From Candidatus Peregrinibacteria bacterium (GTDB lineage: Bacteria; Patescibacteriota; Gracilibacteria; UBA1369; LOWO2-01-FULL-3), in contig JAUYJL010000024.1 in the NCBI GenBank assembly GCA_030688025.1, positions 1-56,630 on the forward strand: DNA of 56,630 nucleotides. The letters are read 5' to 3'. The first letter of the stretch is position 1; each line of letters opens with the position of its first letter. Shown here in pieces: positions 25,778 through 32,502 of the stretch. The notes beneath the pieces were generated by a model that was given only the letters and a program-made list of their open reading frames with translations, did not search any database and had not been told where the DNA came from. Position numbers and translations under genes: made by a program.

Positions 25778-25806
25778 TTGCATACCATTTTTTTTTCATT
25801 TAAAAT
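25778..25806 (+). promoter_or_regulatory. Promoter upstream of tRNA-Thr
   Basis: TTGCAT (25778-25783), 17-bp spacer and TAAAAT (25801-25806). The transcript would carry a leader of about 125 nt before the tRNA. That leader contains a 10-bp hairpin at 25833-25866 (GGAGA/TCTCC plus CCTCT/AGAGG). Confidence 0.55.
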
Positions 25807-25938
25807 ACTCGGCGAGAAACGGATAAAAGATTGGAGACCCTCTTTAAAAACCTAGAGGTCATCTCCATCTTGCCCAAATAAAGTTGGCGCAAGCACAAAA
25901 AATCCGCTAAACTCACTTTCGCAAACAAAAAAATCTTT

Positions 25939-26013
25939 GCCGTCGTAGCTCAGTGATAGAGCACCCCCTTGGTAAGGGGGAGGTCAGGAGTTTAATTCTC
26001 CCCGACGGCTCCA
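25939..26013 (+). tRNA. tRNA-Thr (GGT)
   Basis: The acceptor stem GCCGTCG (25939-25945) pairs with CGACGGC (26003-26009). The anticodon stem CCCCC/GGGGG encloses the loop TTGGTAA, anticodon GGT. The D arm (AGCTCAGT...AGAGC) is normal, and the T arm is GTCAGGAGTTTAATTCTCC-like, with TTTAATT as the loop. The CCA end is encoded (26011-26013). Confidence 0.95.
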
Positions 26014-26025
26014 CTTTAAAGAAAA

Positions 26026-26241
26026 TCACATAGAATCCAGCCACAGTTTTTCAACTTTTTCTCTAGCCCAAGGCGTTTGTCTTAGAAATTTGAGACTTGA
26101 AATCATTGTTGGGTAAAACATAAAACACCTTATTTGAATTTTTTCTGCCAAATATTTCCACCCATGTTTTTCAACCAAATCTTCAAGTATTTTTTTTAAT
26201 GTTACGCCGTGAAGTGGGTCTTTTTGTGGTTGTATCTCCAT
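26026..26241 (-). CDS. VF530-family (DUF2132) small DNA-binding-like protein
   Basis: A 71-residue protein. DPLHGVTLKKILEDLVEKHG, then IRCF, then SSLKFLRQTPWAREKVE match the VF530/DUF2132 family, whose structure is a small helical SANT/double-wing-like fold suggested to bind DNA. The family is widespread in bacteria with no established function. Its 3' end is 12 bp from the tRNA-Thr CCA on the opposite strand. Confidence 0.85.
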   Translation of the reverse strand: MEIQPQKDPLHGVTLKKILEDLVEKHGWKYLAEKIQIRCFMFYPTMISSLKFLRQTPWAREKVEKLWLDSM

Positions 26242-26291
26242 TTTTATTGAGTTATAGCCTCAAATATACCATACACTTCATTCAATAACCA

Positions 26292-26336
26292 TAAAAAAAG
26301 AACCACCCAAAATATAATTTATAGATAGTTCTTTTT
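26292..26336 (-). terminator. Intrinsic terminator of the candidate ncRNA
   Basis: On the minus strand, AAAAAGAAC-T-ATC pairs with GGT-G-GTTCTTTTT around an AT-rich loop, followed by T. It is the only strong terminator on this strand between the promoter at 26966-26994 and the VF530 gene. Confidence 0.65.
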
Positions 26337-26960
26337 CCGTACCTCGCTTGCAACCTTTCTCTGCCACATGAGATATTTTAAGATAGTCCACATAGATCAA
26401 AGTTCACTATTACGTAAACCTCAAAATATATAAATGAATTTCTACTTTCAGCGACCATAACTTGCGTTACAGCGGAAGAAAGAAAAATCGATTGCACTCC
26501 CATACAAGCCGTTAGAAGACTTACTTCTATTGTACCTATATAGCATGATCTTTTCTTGAACGATGTTGCCATGATTCTTGATCAATCACAGAATGTTTTC
26601 CCCCATAAATCTTGCGATAAATGGATCGTAGACATCCCTATGCAAACCAACCTGATCAAACTCAAATCTTTTTTCTTAATCCTTCGAGACTACCCGGAGA
26701 ATAAAAGAAAAAAGGAAATACCTCTTATGAACGTCCATTGCTCAACCTTCTTAAAGAAGGGAACAAAAGCGAGAGAAAGAAAACTTTCTCTTTAACATAA
26801 GATATTCTCATATGCCCTACCCGTGTTAGCGGGGAGGAAAGTTACAAGAAGGATAGAACGCTTTAGAAGAAGCCTTTCGACAAGTTGTAAAGACGCTCTA
26901 ACCTTCCTGCAACAAATATGAATTGCGATTATTTTTATTTTTGTTTTTTTCAAGGAACTA
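26292..26960 (-). ncRNA. Candidate large structured noncoding RNA, about 665 nt
   Basis: A near-consensus minus-strand promoter (26966-26994) and an intrinsic terminator (26292-26336) bracket 665 nt with no convincing gene. Frames of 61-79 residues exist but lack recognisable start contexts and motifs. The interval contains several clean hairpins. One is a long imperfect stem near 26850-26905 (AAGG-TAGA-CG-CTTTA with its complement). Another is AGAGAAAG/CTTTCTCT at about 26771-26791. A third is CCTTCTT/AAGAAGG at about 26746-26760. A fourth is ATTCT/AGAAT near 26573-26594. Size and layout are in the range of the large ornate bacterial RNAs (OLE, GOLLD, ROOL), but I do not recognise a member of any family. 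Confidence 0.5.
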
Positions 26961-26965
26961 TGCAC

Positions 26966-26994
26966 ATAATACATCATTTTCCGAAGAATGTCAA
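26966..26994 (-). promoter_or_regulatory. Strong promoter of the candidate ncRNA
   Basis: On the minus strand, TTGACA (26989-26994), 17-bp spacer and TATTAT (26966-26971). It is back to back with the plus-strand promoter at 27003-27031; the two -35 boxes are only 8 bp apart. Confidence 0.7.
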
Positions 26995-27002
26995 CACCTT
27001 AA

Positions 27003-27031
27003 TTGACAAATAATTAAAATCCTGCTATTCT
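27003..27031 (+). promoter_or_regulatory. Promoter of the methyltransferase gene
   Basis: TTGACA (27003-27008), 17-bp spacer and TATTCT (27026-27031), 33 bp before the ATG at 27065. Confidence 0.65.
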
Positions 27032-27064
27032 CGCCAACCTTTCCTCTAATTTCACTTAAATAAA

Positions 27065-27766
27065 ATGCACGAAACACTATTAGATATACATCAAAACTCA
27101 GACATTGCACACTTAACGCAAGAAGTCGCGCAACGCTACAAAGTGCCACCGGAAGAAACATTAACAATTAACAGAATTATTTCGTCAATAAAATCTTTCG
27201 CAAGACTGGAAGGAATTTCGGGGGAAAATGATTCACTGGACACAATAACTTTAAAAAGACTCAAATGTCTCGATTTGGCTTGCGGCAATGGGAACATTAA
27301 CGGACTCCTACCCGAGCTCGTCACAATGATGGGGCCACTCAAGCGCAGAATGGAACCATGGTTATGCAGAAGCCTACATCAAGCTGGAGTAGACATCACA
27401 GGCGTCGATTTATATTATCCACAATACGAAGGCCAAACCGGAAAGCCGGAAGAATGGAAATTCGTACAAATGGATTTAATGCGCCCAGAAGGATTACAAA
27501 GACATTTAAAAGACAGGACTTTCGATGTCGTTGTGTCGACAAATTTTGTATTAAATGAACACATTAATCCGGTTGCACATGATCCAGTCCTAAACGCTCC
27601 AGAAATCTCAATGTTAATGCAGCAAAATCCTCAAAGATACTATAGGGCATTAAGAGATTTACTTTCCGAAATGCGACGCGTATTAAAATCAGACGGACAT
27701 GCGTTGATAAATTACACAAAAGTACAAAGGCCGAAGTTAAAAACCCTCGAAAAAGCCTTGAGATAA
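27065..27766 (+). CDS. Class I SAM-dependent methyltransferase-like protein
   Basis: A 233-residue protein. CLDLACGNGNINGLLPE is the SAM-binding glycine-rich motif I, about residues 77-90. VDITGVDLYYP provides the acidic residue of motif II and FDVVVSTNFVLNE is motif IV. RRVLKSDGHALINY is the usual post-motif strand. An N-terminal helical segment precedes the core. The substrate is not apparent. It is transcribed from its own promoter, divergently from the candidate ncRNA. Confidence 0.75.
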   Translation: MHETLLDIHQNSDIAHLTQEVAQRYKVPPEETLTINRIISSIKSFARLEGISGENDSLDTITLKRLKCLDLACGNGNINGLLPELVTMMGPLKRRMEPWLCRSLHQAGVDITGVDLYYPQYEGQTGKPEEWKFVQMDLMRPEGLQRHLKDRTFDVVVSTNFVLNEHINPVAHDPVLNAPEISMLMQQNPQRYYRALRDLLSEMRRVLKSDGHALINYTKVQRPKLKTLEKALR

Positions 27767-27780
27767 ACCTCCATCATAGA

Positions 27781-28482
27781 TTACGCTTCTGACTGCTCTT
27801 CCTCTACATCAAGACCGGTAATTTTACCCTTCCCCAAAAACTCTCTCGCACCATTTCTCTTTACATCAAGCCTCTTATTTCTACCCTCAAACACTTTAAT
27901 AATTTCACCACGCGCCATTCCACGAATTTTCATTTCCTTTTCACCAAGCCTAAATTCATCCAAATGACCTTCAATCAATTTCGCCAATTCTACCACCCCA
28001 ATATCAAGTTTCATTTTCCCAATCAACGCATTTCCCAAAGAAGTAATCGTTACAAACTTACCATTGTCATCCGCTTTATAATGAACTCCTTCTTTCATCA
28101 CCATTTTAAGACCATTCAAAACTTCCGCAGAAATTTCTCCAAGTTTTGGAACCTCTTTTCTTGAAACAGCTTTTGGATTTGCACGTCTCAATACACGACT
28201 TGCCGCTTCACGAACAACAGCCCTCAATTGAGGCTCGCTCAAAGAGTTAATTGTTGCAACATCCCCAATCTCAGCCAAAACATTATCCACAACAGGGCGT
28301 GAAAAATCAGAAGCTCTCGATTCTCCATGAAATTTCACGGGTCCTCTACTAACTCCATCACTATTTCTACCTTTCGAGACTTTAGATTCGGCCACAGCAA
28401 CTTGCCCGCCAAAATCACCACCCTCAGAAATTCCTGAAACTCGATCAGAAACAATTCCTCTTTCAGGTCCACCTTTACCCAT
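27781..28482 (-). CDS. Uncharacterised protein
   Basis: A 233-residue protein of no recognised family. Residues 1-60 are Gly/Ser/Arg-rich and probably disordered. Residues 65-110 form a helical segment (EPQLRAVVREAASRVLRR). The remainder is a basic alpha/beta region (GKFVTITSLGNALIGKMK) ending in an acidic tail. It has no signal peptide. It converges on the methyltransferase gene with a 14-bp gap. Confidence 0.55.
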   Translation of the reverse strand: MGKGGPERGIVSDRVSGISEGGDFGGQVAVAESKVSKGRNSDGVSRGPVKFHGESRASDFSRPVVDNVLAEIGDVATINSLSEPQLRAVVREAASRVLRRANPKAVSRKEVPKLGEISAEVLNGLKMVMKEGVHYKADDNGKFVTITSLGNALIGKMKLDIGVVELAKLIEGHLDEFRLGEKEMKIRGMARGEIIKVFEGRNKRLDVKRNGAREFLGKGKITGLDVEEEQSEA

Positions 28483-28570
28483 GTTTTTTATAATTAATAT
28501 CTAAATACAGGAGAAAATATATACATTAGCAAAACACCAAAGTCAAACCTAGATGAGAAATTTTTACACA

Positions 28571-28606
28571 TAAGAAAAGCCCTTCAGTTTCCCAAGGGGC
28601 TTCTCT
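28571..28606 (-). terminator. Terminator of the DUF5679 gene
   Basis: On the minus strand, GAGAAGCCCCTT pairs with AAGGGCTTTTC around a short loop and ends in TTTTCTT. It lies 17 bp after the stop at 28623. Confidence 0.7.
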
Positions 28607-28622
28607 TGTTTCCGTGAACGTC

Positions 28623-28769
28623 TTAAGCTTTTCCAAGAATTTTGTACATTCCTGTTGCGCAAGTAGGGCATTTGCCCTTCAACGCTTTTCGCTTATTTTT
28701 CATCGTTACTTCTTGTGCATCAGCCATTTCTCTTTTGGCCTTACACTTAACGCAATATCCTTCTGCCAT
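28623..28769 (-). CDS. DUF5679-family mini zinc-ribbon protein
   Basis: A 48-residue protein missed by length cut-offs. MAEGYCVKCKAKREM at the N-terminus and GKCPTCATGMYKI at the C-terminus supply four cysteines (C6, C9, C34, C37) for one zinc, with the central QEVTMKNKRKAL strand. This is the DUF5679 pattern, common in CPR and other bacteria. Function unknown. It has its own terminator just downstream. Confidence 0.85.
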   Translation of the reverse strand: MAEGYCVKCKAKREMADAQEVTMKNKRKALKGKCPTCATGMYKILGKA

Positions 28770-28907
28770 AATTTTTAGAGTTAAAAATTAATATTTCAAC
28801 AGAAAGACTACTATAAATACCTTCAGCTTCCAACAAATTCAATTTGCCTTAACCTCAAATCTATGTCCTGCCTTGCATCACGAATCAAGCACAAATTTTT
28901 CGAAGTA

Positions 28908-28935
28908 TTGATTTTTTTATTTAATATTGTAAAAT
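28908..28935 (+). promoter_or_regulatory. Promoter for the 222-aa protein
   Basis: TTGATT (28908-28913), 16-bp spacer and TAAAAT (28930-28935), 28 bp before the ATG. Confidence 0.5.
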
Positions 28936-28963
28936 AAAAACTTCAAATTATATCATAAAAAAC

Positions 28964-29632
28964 ATGGAAAATTTACACCAAAATGAATCGTTAAGCGCAG
29001 AAGCTAGAGCAAAAACACCAACAGCCCCAACACGAGGAATGAATCTTAAAACAAGATTAGCCGCACTTACCGCACTTGCAGGAATTTCTACATTTGCTCC
29101 AGAACCAGCACAAGCCTCAGAAGGAAAAACAACCATTGGACAAATAGGATTTAAAGCCGATCAACTTCATTTATCAGATACAACCTCACAAACTGGAGGA
29201 TATTTTTTAAGAGCAACAACTTCAGCACAAGCAACACATTTAGATCCATATACGACACAAGGAATTGCAGTCCATGGAGAACATTTTAGCGCAGGCCTAG
29301 GGGCAAAAATTCCATTAACAACAGAAGGCTTTACCAAAAGACTTGGAGGCAATTTAACGCTCGGATACCATGGCAAAAAAATAGGAGTCCACAGCGATTC
29401 AATTGTTGACGGAGAACAATGGAGAAGCGAAACTTCAGCACAATATCAATTCCCTCATCACATAGGCGTAGGCCCTGTAGCTCTAGCAGAAGGCCACTTT
29501 GGACACGAACCAAAAGTATTTAGCGGAATTTGCGCATCAGCAAAAATAAGCGAGCACATCTCAACTGAAATTTGCGCAGCAGCAACAAGAGCTTTAGACA
29601 GCCATGCTTCCATAAATTTAACGTATAGATAG
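28964..29632 (+). CDS. Uncharacterised exported beta-rich protein
   Basis: A 222-residue protein with a long, polar N-terminal extension (1-28), a hydrophobic segment (about 29-50) ending APEPAQASEG that looks like a signal peptide with an Ala-x-Ala cleavage site, then a beta-rich mature part. The mature region alternates polar and non-polar residues with frequent Gly, as in beta-barrel or autotransporter-like proteins (HIGVGPVALAEGHFG). No family is recognised. Element R2 copy 1 begins 6 bp after its stop. Confidence 0.6.
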   Translation: MENLHQNESLSAEARAKTPTAPTRGMNLKTRLAALTALAGISTFAPEPAQASEGKTTIGQIGFKADQLHLSDTTSQTGGYFLRATTSAQATHLDPYTTQGIAVHGEHFSAGLGAKIPLTTEGFTKRLGGNLTLGYHGKKIGVHSDSIVDGEQWRSETSAQYQFPHHIGVGPVALAEGHFGHEPKVFSGICASAKISEHISTEICAAATRALDSHASINLTYR

Positions 29633-29637
29633 TATTG

Positions 29638-29720
29638 ATTTTGCACAGGAAAGCTTCTGCAGAAACATTCCACAGCCTTTTTAGGCGAGGACGTTTCAAG
29701 GAAGTTTTCCTGTGCAAAAT
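29638..29720 (+). repeat. Structured intergenic element R2, copy 1
   Basis: A perfect 15-bp outer stem, ATTTTGCACAGGAAA (29638-29652) with TTTCCTGTGCAAAAT (29706-29720), continues through CTTC/GAAG. It encloses a core that is nearly identical to the second copy at 46152-46245: CTGCAGAAACA, then TCC, then CAG, a small hairpin, then GCGAGGACGTTTCAA. In the core, GAAAC (29662-29666) pairs with GTTTC (29693-29697) and TCC with GGA. The outer stems of the two copies have unrelated sequences, yet both are fully paired. Confidence 0.8.
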
Positions 29721-29734
29721 TTAAACTATTCCAT

Positions 29735-29978
29735 ACAAGAAACCCACACTTTTTAGAGAGTGAGTTCTGAAATCCCTTGTAAAAATTTGATGACTTGTCC
29801 GCAAACGGACCTATCTCAGACTTTTTGCTCCACCGTGCCGTTGTGGTCTTGGGCGCTGTTGCCCCCCTTAAACCAAGTGGGTGTCCTCGTCACCTCGCCG
29901 CAGCAAGGAAGAGATACCGGACTCCCGTAAACTATATGATAGAGAGAGTACATAAGACTCTGACGTACACTATCGAGC
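29735..29978 (-). ncRNA. Candidate structured noncoding RNA, about 245 nt, GC-rich
   Basis: A minus-strand promoter (29985-30013) leads into a locally GC-rich tract in an AT-rich genome, with no credible gene on either strand. Helices visible in the minus-strand RNA include CCUUGC/GCGAGG with a 4-nt loop, GGUG/CACC, GGGC/GCCC, CCAC/GUGG and a perfect GUCCG-UUUG-CGGAC hairpin. A long-range UAUCUC/GAGAUA helix closes part of this. A final hairpin near 29735-29781 (UACAAG/CUUGUA flanking a second stem) may mark the 3' end. It does not match tmRNA, RNase P RNA, SRP RNA or 6S RNA as I know them. Some resemblance to an RNase P segment (GGCACGGU...GGAGCA) is noted but the required CR-I and CR-V are missing. 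Confidence 0.5.
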
Positions 29979-29984
29979 AACTTC

Positions 29985-30013
29985 ATTGTATATAATGATC
30001 AAAACCTTGTAAA
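29985..30013 (-). promoter_or_regulatory. Promoter of the 29735-29978 candidate RNA
   Basis: On the minus strand, TTTACA (30008-30013), 17-bp spacer and TACAAT (29985-29990). The predicted start is near 29978. Confidence 0.6.
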
Positions 30014-30088
30014 GGGCTAGCACAAGCCATTTGCCAAAACCGGCCGCCCCTAAATAATGCGCCTTATCACCTATTCAACACACTATAT

Positions 30089-30724
30089 CTAGGTGCCCAA
30101 AAGTAAAATAGTGCTTACCCAATCATGCATAAAGCCCATAAAGTAGTGCAAAAACGAGAATTTGAAGATAGAGTCTATAATAAAAACATCAATCAAGATT
30201 ATGGCAACAAAATATTTAACTCCATTGTGCAAAAAATTCTGATATTGAGGATAAAAACGCTTCGGCACAAAAAGCCCCAAAATGCCTGAACCATCAAGAG
30301 GAGGGAACGGAAGAAGATTAAAAATTCCAAGATAAATGCTTACGTGAAAAGTCGTCCAAAGAAGCAAATTTACAAAATCCGGCAAATATACTCCAAGATA
30401 TTTCATCGGAATCGCAAGAACAAAAGCCAAAATAAAATTTGAAACAGGCCCCGCCAAAGAAGTAAGCGCACTTCCTTTCACAGGATTTTTAAAATTCATT
30501 GGATTCACAGGAACTGGCTTTCCCCAGCCAACTCTTTGCGTAATTAAAAAAAGTAAACTTCCAACAGGATCAAGATGCGCGATAGGATTTAAAGTAAGTC
30601 TTCCTCGAATTTTCGCAGTGGGATCGCCAAGATAATACGCAACCAAAGCATGCGAAGCTTCATGCACCGTCATCGCAATAAGAAGCGCAATAATAAAAAC
30701 CAAAAACTGGAATACGTAGTCCAT
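30089..30724 (-). CDS. Site-2-protease-like membrane metallopeptidase (M50 family)
   Basis: A 211-residue polytopic membrane protein. The zinc motif HEASH lies at residues 21-25 in the first membrane helix. The second motif NLLPFPPLDG has its metal-binding D144. There are five or so hydrophobic helices. It lacks the PDZ domain of RseP-type enzymes, so it belongs with the short YwhC/FtsH-independent M50 group. Such enzymes cut transmembrane substrates within the membrane. The region 30014-30088 downstream contains the promoter of a candidate RNA on the same strand. Confidence 0.88.
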   Translation of the reverse strand: MDYVFQFLVFIIALLIAMTVHEASHALVAYYLGDPTAKIRGRLTLNPIAHLDPVGSLLFLITQRVGWGKPVPVNPMNFKNPVKGSALTSLAGPVSNFILAFVLAIPMKYLGVYLPDFVNLLLWTTFHVSIYLGIFNLLPFPPLDGSGILGLFVPKRFYPQYQNFLHNGVKYFVAIILIDVFIIDSIFKFSFLHYFMGFMHDWVSTILLLGT

Positions 30725-30795
30725 AAGTCAAAAATAATTACCTAAAAACATTAACACATAAATTCCTGCGCCTCCAATTGTTTTTCGTCGTCATG

Positions 30796-30824
30796 TTCAC
30801 AAAAAAAACAGAGGATGCTATAAT
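30796..30824 (+). promoter_or_regulatory. Promoter for the 91-aa membrane protein
   Basis: TTCACA (30796-30801), 17-bp spacer and TATAAT (30819-30824); the ATG is at 30854. Confidence 0.7.
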
Positions 30825-30853
30825 ACACTAAACATTTTTTAACCCTCAAAGAT

Positions 30854-31129
30854 ATGTTAAATAAACTCAGAACAGGACTCGCCCTCGGCGGATTCGTAGC
30901 TTTCTGCCATGCCATTTGGGCAATCATGGTTGCCGCAAATTATGCAAAACCTATGATGGATTTCATATTCAAACTTCACATGGTCCCAAACCCACACGTA
31001 GTTGGTCAATTTGATTTATTGACAGCGCTAAGCCTCGTTGGCCTCACCGCAGTAGTAGGTTTCGTAGCCGGATTCGTCTTCGCATTCTTCTACAACTGGG
31101 CACACATGAGCCCTAAGAAAAGAAAATAA
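30854..31129 (+). CDS. Small membrane protein with two transmembrane helices
   Basis: A 91-residue protein. Hydrophobic segments at about 7-28 and 56-80 are joined by a loop containing PNPHVVGQFDLL. The tail PKKRK is basic, so both ends are probably cytoplasmic. No family is recognised. It has a strong promoter and stands alone before the tRNA-Ser gene. Confidence 0.7.
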   Translation: MLNKLRTGLALGGFVAFCHAIWAIMVAANYAKPMMDFIFKLHMVPNPHVVGQFDLLTALSLVGLTAVVGFVAGFVFAFFYNWAHMSPKKRK

Positions 31130-31174
31130 TTGTATTTTTAGAAACAAAATATGATATATTGCGCCCCCAAGTAA

Positions 31175-31345
31175 AAGCGAGCGCACGGCGCGAGCGCGTA
31201 GCTAGCGAAGAATGTGGCTCTGCCACTTCTGAGCGAAGCGAAGCCTACAAAGCGAGCTTAAAAACAAGCGAGCGCACGGCGCGAGCGCGCAACAAGGCAA
31301 GCGTGTGGCTCCGCCACCGCGTAGCCGAAGTGAGCTTAAAAACAA
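31175..31345. repeat. Two GC-rich tandem repeats abutting tRNA-Ser
   Basis: Unit 1 (31175-31265, 91 bp) and unit 2 (31266-31345, 80 bp) share AAGCGAGCGCACGGCGCGAG, a hairpin GTGGCTC(Y)GCCAC and the tail GTGAGCTTAAAAACAA-like. The second unit ends exactly at the first base of the tRNA. Composition is far more GC-rich than the surroundings. A plus-strand open frame across it reads into the tRNA and is not a gene. Confidence 0.85.
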
Positions 31346-31436
31346 GGAGGGGTCGCATAGTGGTCGAGTGCACCGTCTTGGAAAGGCGGCATCCGTCAAA
31401 AGCGGATCGGGGGTTCGAATCCCCCTCCCTCCGCCA
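31346..31436 (+). tRNA. tRNA-Ser (GGA)
   Basis: The acceptor GGAGGGG (31346-31352) pairs with TCCCTCC (31426-31432), followed by G and an encoded CCA (31434-31436). The anticodon stem CCGTC/GGCGG holds the loop TTGGAAA, anticodon GGA. The long variable arm (ATCCGTCAAAAGCGGAT) is typical of serine tRNA, and the T arm is GGGGGTTCGAATCCCCC. Confidence 0.95.
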
Positions 31437-31451
31437 TATAACACAACAACC

Positions 31452-31673
31452 ATGCAACAACCATCAAACCCACAAGAAAACACAGAAGCAATAACAGCAG
31501 CAAGTGAAAGAATCATGCAAATTCGCCAAGACGTCTACATGATGGGCGGCAACGACGCTAAAATTCCACAAATTGATTTCATCCTACGAAAATTACAGGC
31601 AGGAGAAATAACTCCAGAAGATGCAAGACTTCAAGCAGGAAAAATCCAAGATTCAAAAATGGATTATCATTGA
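31452..31673 (+). CDS. Small acidic-helical protein of unknown function
   Basis: A 73-residue protein. The start is taken at the ATG at 31452, 15 bp after the tRNA CCA; a longer frame upstream would run through the tRNA. The sequence is Gln/Asn-rich at the N-terminus, then largely helical, with ILRKLQAGEITPEDARLQAGK resembling a short helical hairpin. It has no cysteine, signal peptide or membrane segment. It is probably co-transcribed with tRNA-Ser. Confidence 0.6.
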   Translation: MQQPSNPQENTEAITAASERIMQIRQDVYMMGGNDAKIPQIDFILRKLQAGEITPEDARLQAGKIQDSKMDYH

Positions 31674-31679
31674 AAACTT

Positions 31680-32420
31680 CTAGTCTTCATCCATTTGATT
31701 CACATCAACTTCAGACGTCCGCACAGGCGCTTTCGCTTTCCTAAATCTCCTGTCGGAAAAATCCTCCAAATGAGTATTCCCTACGAAAAGCGCACATTGT
31801 TCCTGCTTTCCAGTTTCAGCAAGCCTTTCGCCAGAAATTCTTTGCACCTCAGCTTCCATATATCGACTACGATCTCTCGTCTCATTACTAAAAGATTCAA
31901 CAAACCCTTTATCCTTAAATGAACTCATAATTCTCTGCCTCGTGTGAGAAATTAACCTATCAACAAAATAACAAGGCTTCCCGTATTTTGCACAAAGCTC
32001 CTGAATATACAAAAATTCATTGCCTTCCGCCGTTTTAAAAGACCCAGACCCTCCATTCTTTCTAGCTTCTTCATTTTGTCTATCTCCCAAAGCACTCTTC
32101 ACCCTATCGTAAAGAAACATGTCCCCCAAATTGGCATACAAATGATCTCCTTCAACCCTCGTCTTCCCGAAATACGCCGTATGAAAATGATCCCTATACC
32201 CTCCATTTCGCCCTTTCGCCTCATTGTCACGAATCTGATCCCATTCAATACACACAAAATCCGCATCACGCACATGTACCTCAATCCTCTGCCTTTCTTG
32301 CTCATTTAAATAATGCAAAGTCCCAACCACCAAAACATTTTTTGCAAAATCAACGCCCTCTCCCGCATTTTCCACACCTGATTTTCTGGCATCCAAAGCC
32401 ATCGACATAAAATTAAACAA
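31680..32420 (-). CDS. TraB/PrgY-like protein (tentative)
   Basis: A 246-residue protein. Two segments recall the TraB/TIKI-like fold: VLVVGTLHYLNEQE near residue 30, with the acidic partner CIEWD near 57, and ALFVGNTHLEDF near 212. In that fold these supply metal-binding His and Glu residues. The middle is charged and helical. There is no signal peptide or membrane helix. The annotation rests on these short matches, so treat it as a lead. It converges on the 73-residue gene with 6 bp between stops. Confidence 0.4.
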   Translation of the reverse strand: MFNFMSMALDARKSGVENAGEGVDFAKNVLVVGTLHYLNEQERQRIEVHVRDADFVCIEWDQIRDNEAKGRNGGYRDHFHTAYFGKTRVEGDHLYANLGDMFLYDRVKSALGDRQNEEARKNGGSGSFKTAEGNEFLYIQELCAKYGKPCYFVDRLISHTRQRIMSSFKDKGFVESFSNETRDRSRYMEAEVQRISGERLAETGKQEQCALFVGNTHLEDFSDRRFRKAKAPVRTSEVDVNQMDED

Positions 32421-32502
32421 GAATACATTATATCACATAATTCTTCGTTTGCGAAATACCACTCCACACTATAAAATAAGAATTGACCTCTAACCCATTC
32501 TT

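Noticed and set aside
26831-26850. GGGGAGGAAAG resembling RNase P CR-I
   Set aside because: The following GTCCGG is missing, no CR-V (ACAGAA...GGCTTA) occurs at the needed distance, and the strong promoter drives the other strand.
29815-29860. Minus-strand segment GGCACGGT...GGAGCA resembling part of RNase P RNA
   Set aside because: CR-I and CR-V are absent from the surrounding transcript, so the match is treated as chance unless a covariance model says otherwise.
29795-29995. Plus-strand frame of 66 codons in the GC-rich interval
   Set aside because: It has no family match or start signal, and the region is better explained as a structured RNA on the other strand.
31159-31494. Plus- and minus-strand open frames of 71-122 codons across the tRNA-Ser region
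   Set aside because: They run through the tandem repeats and the tRNA itself.
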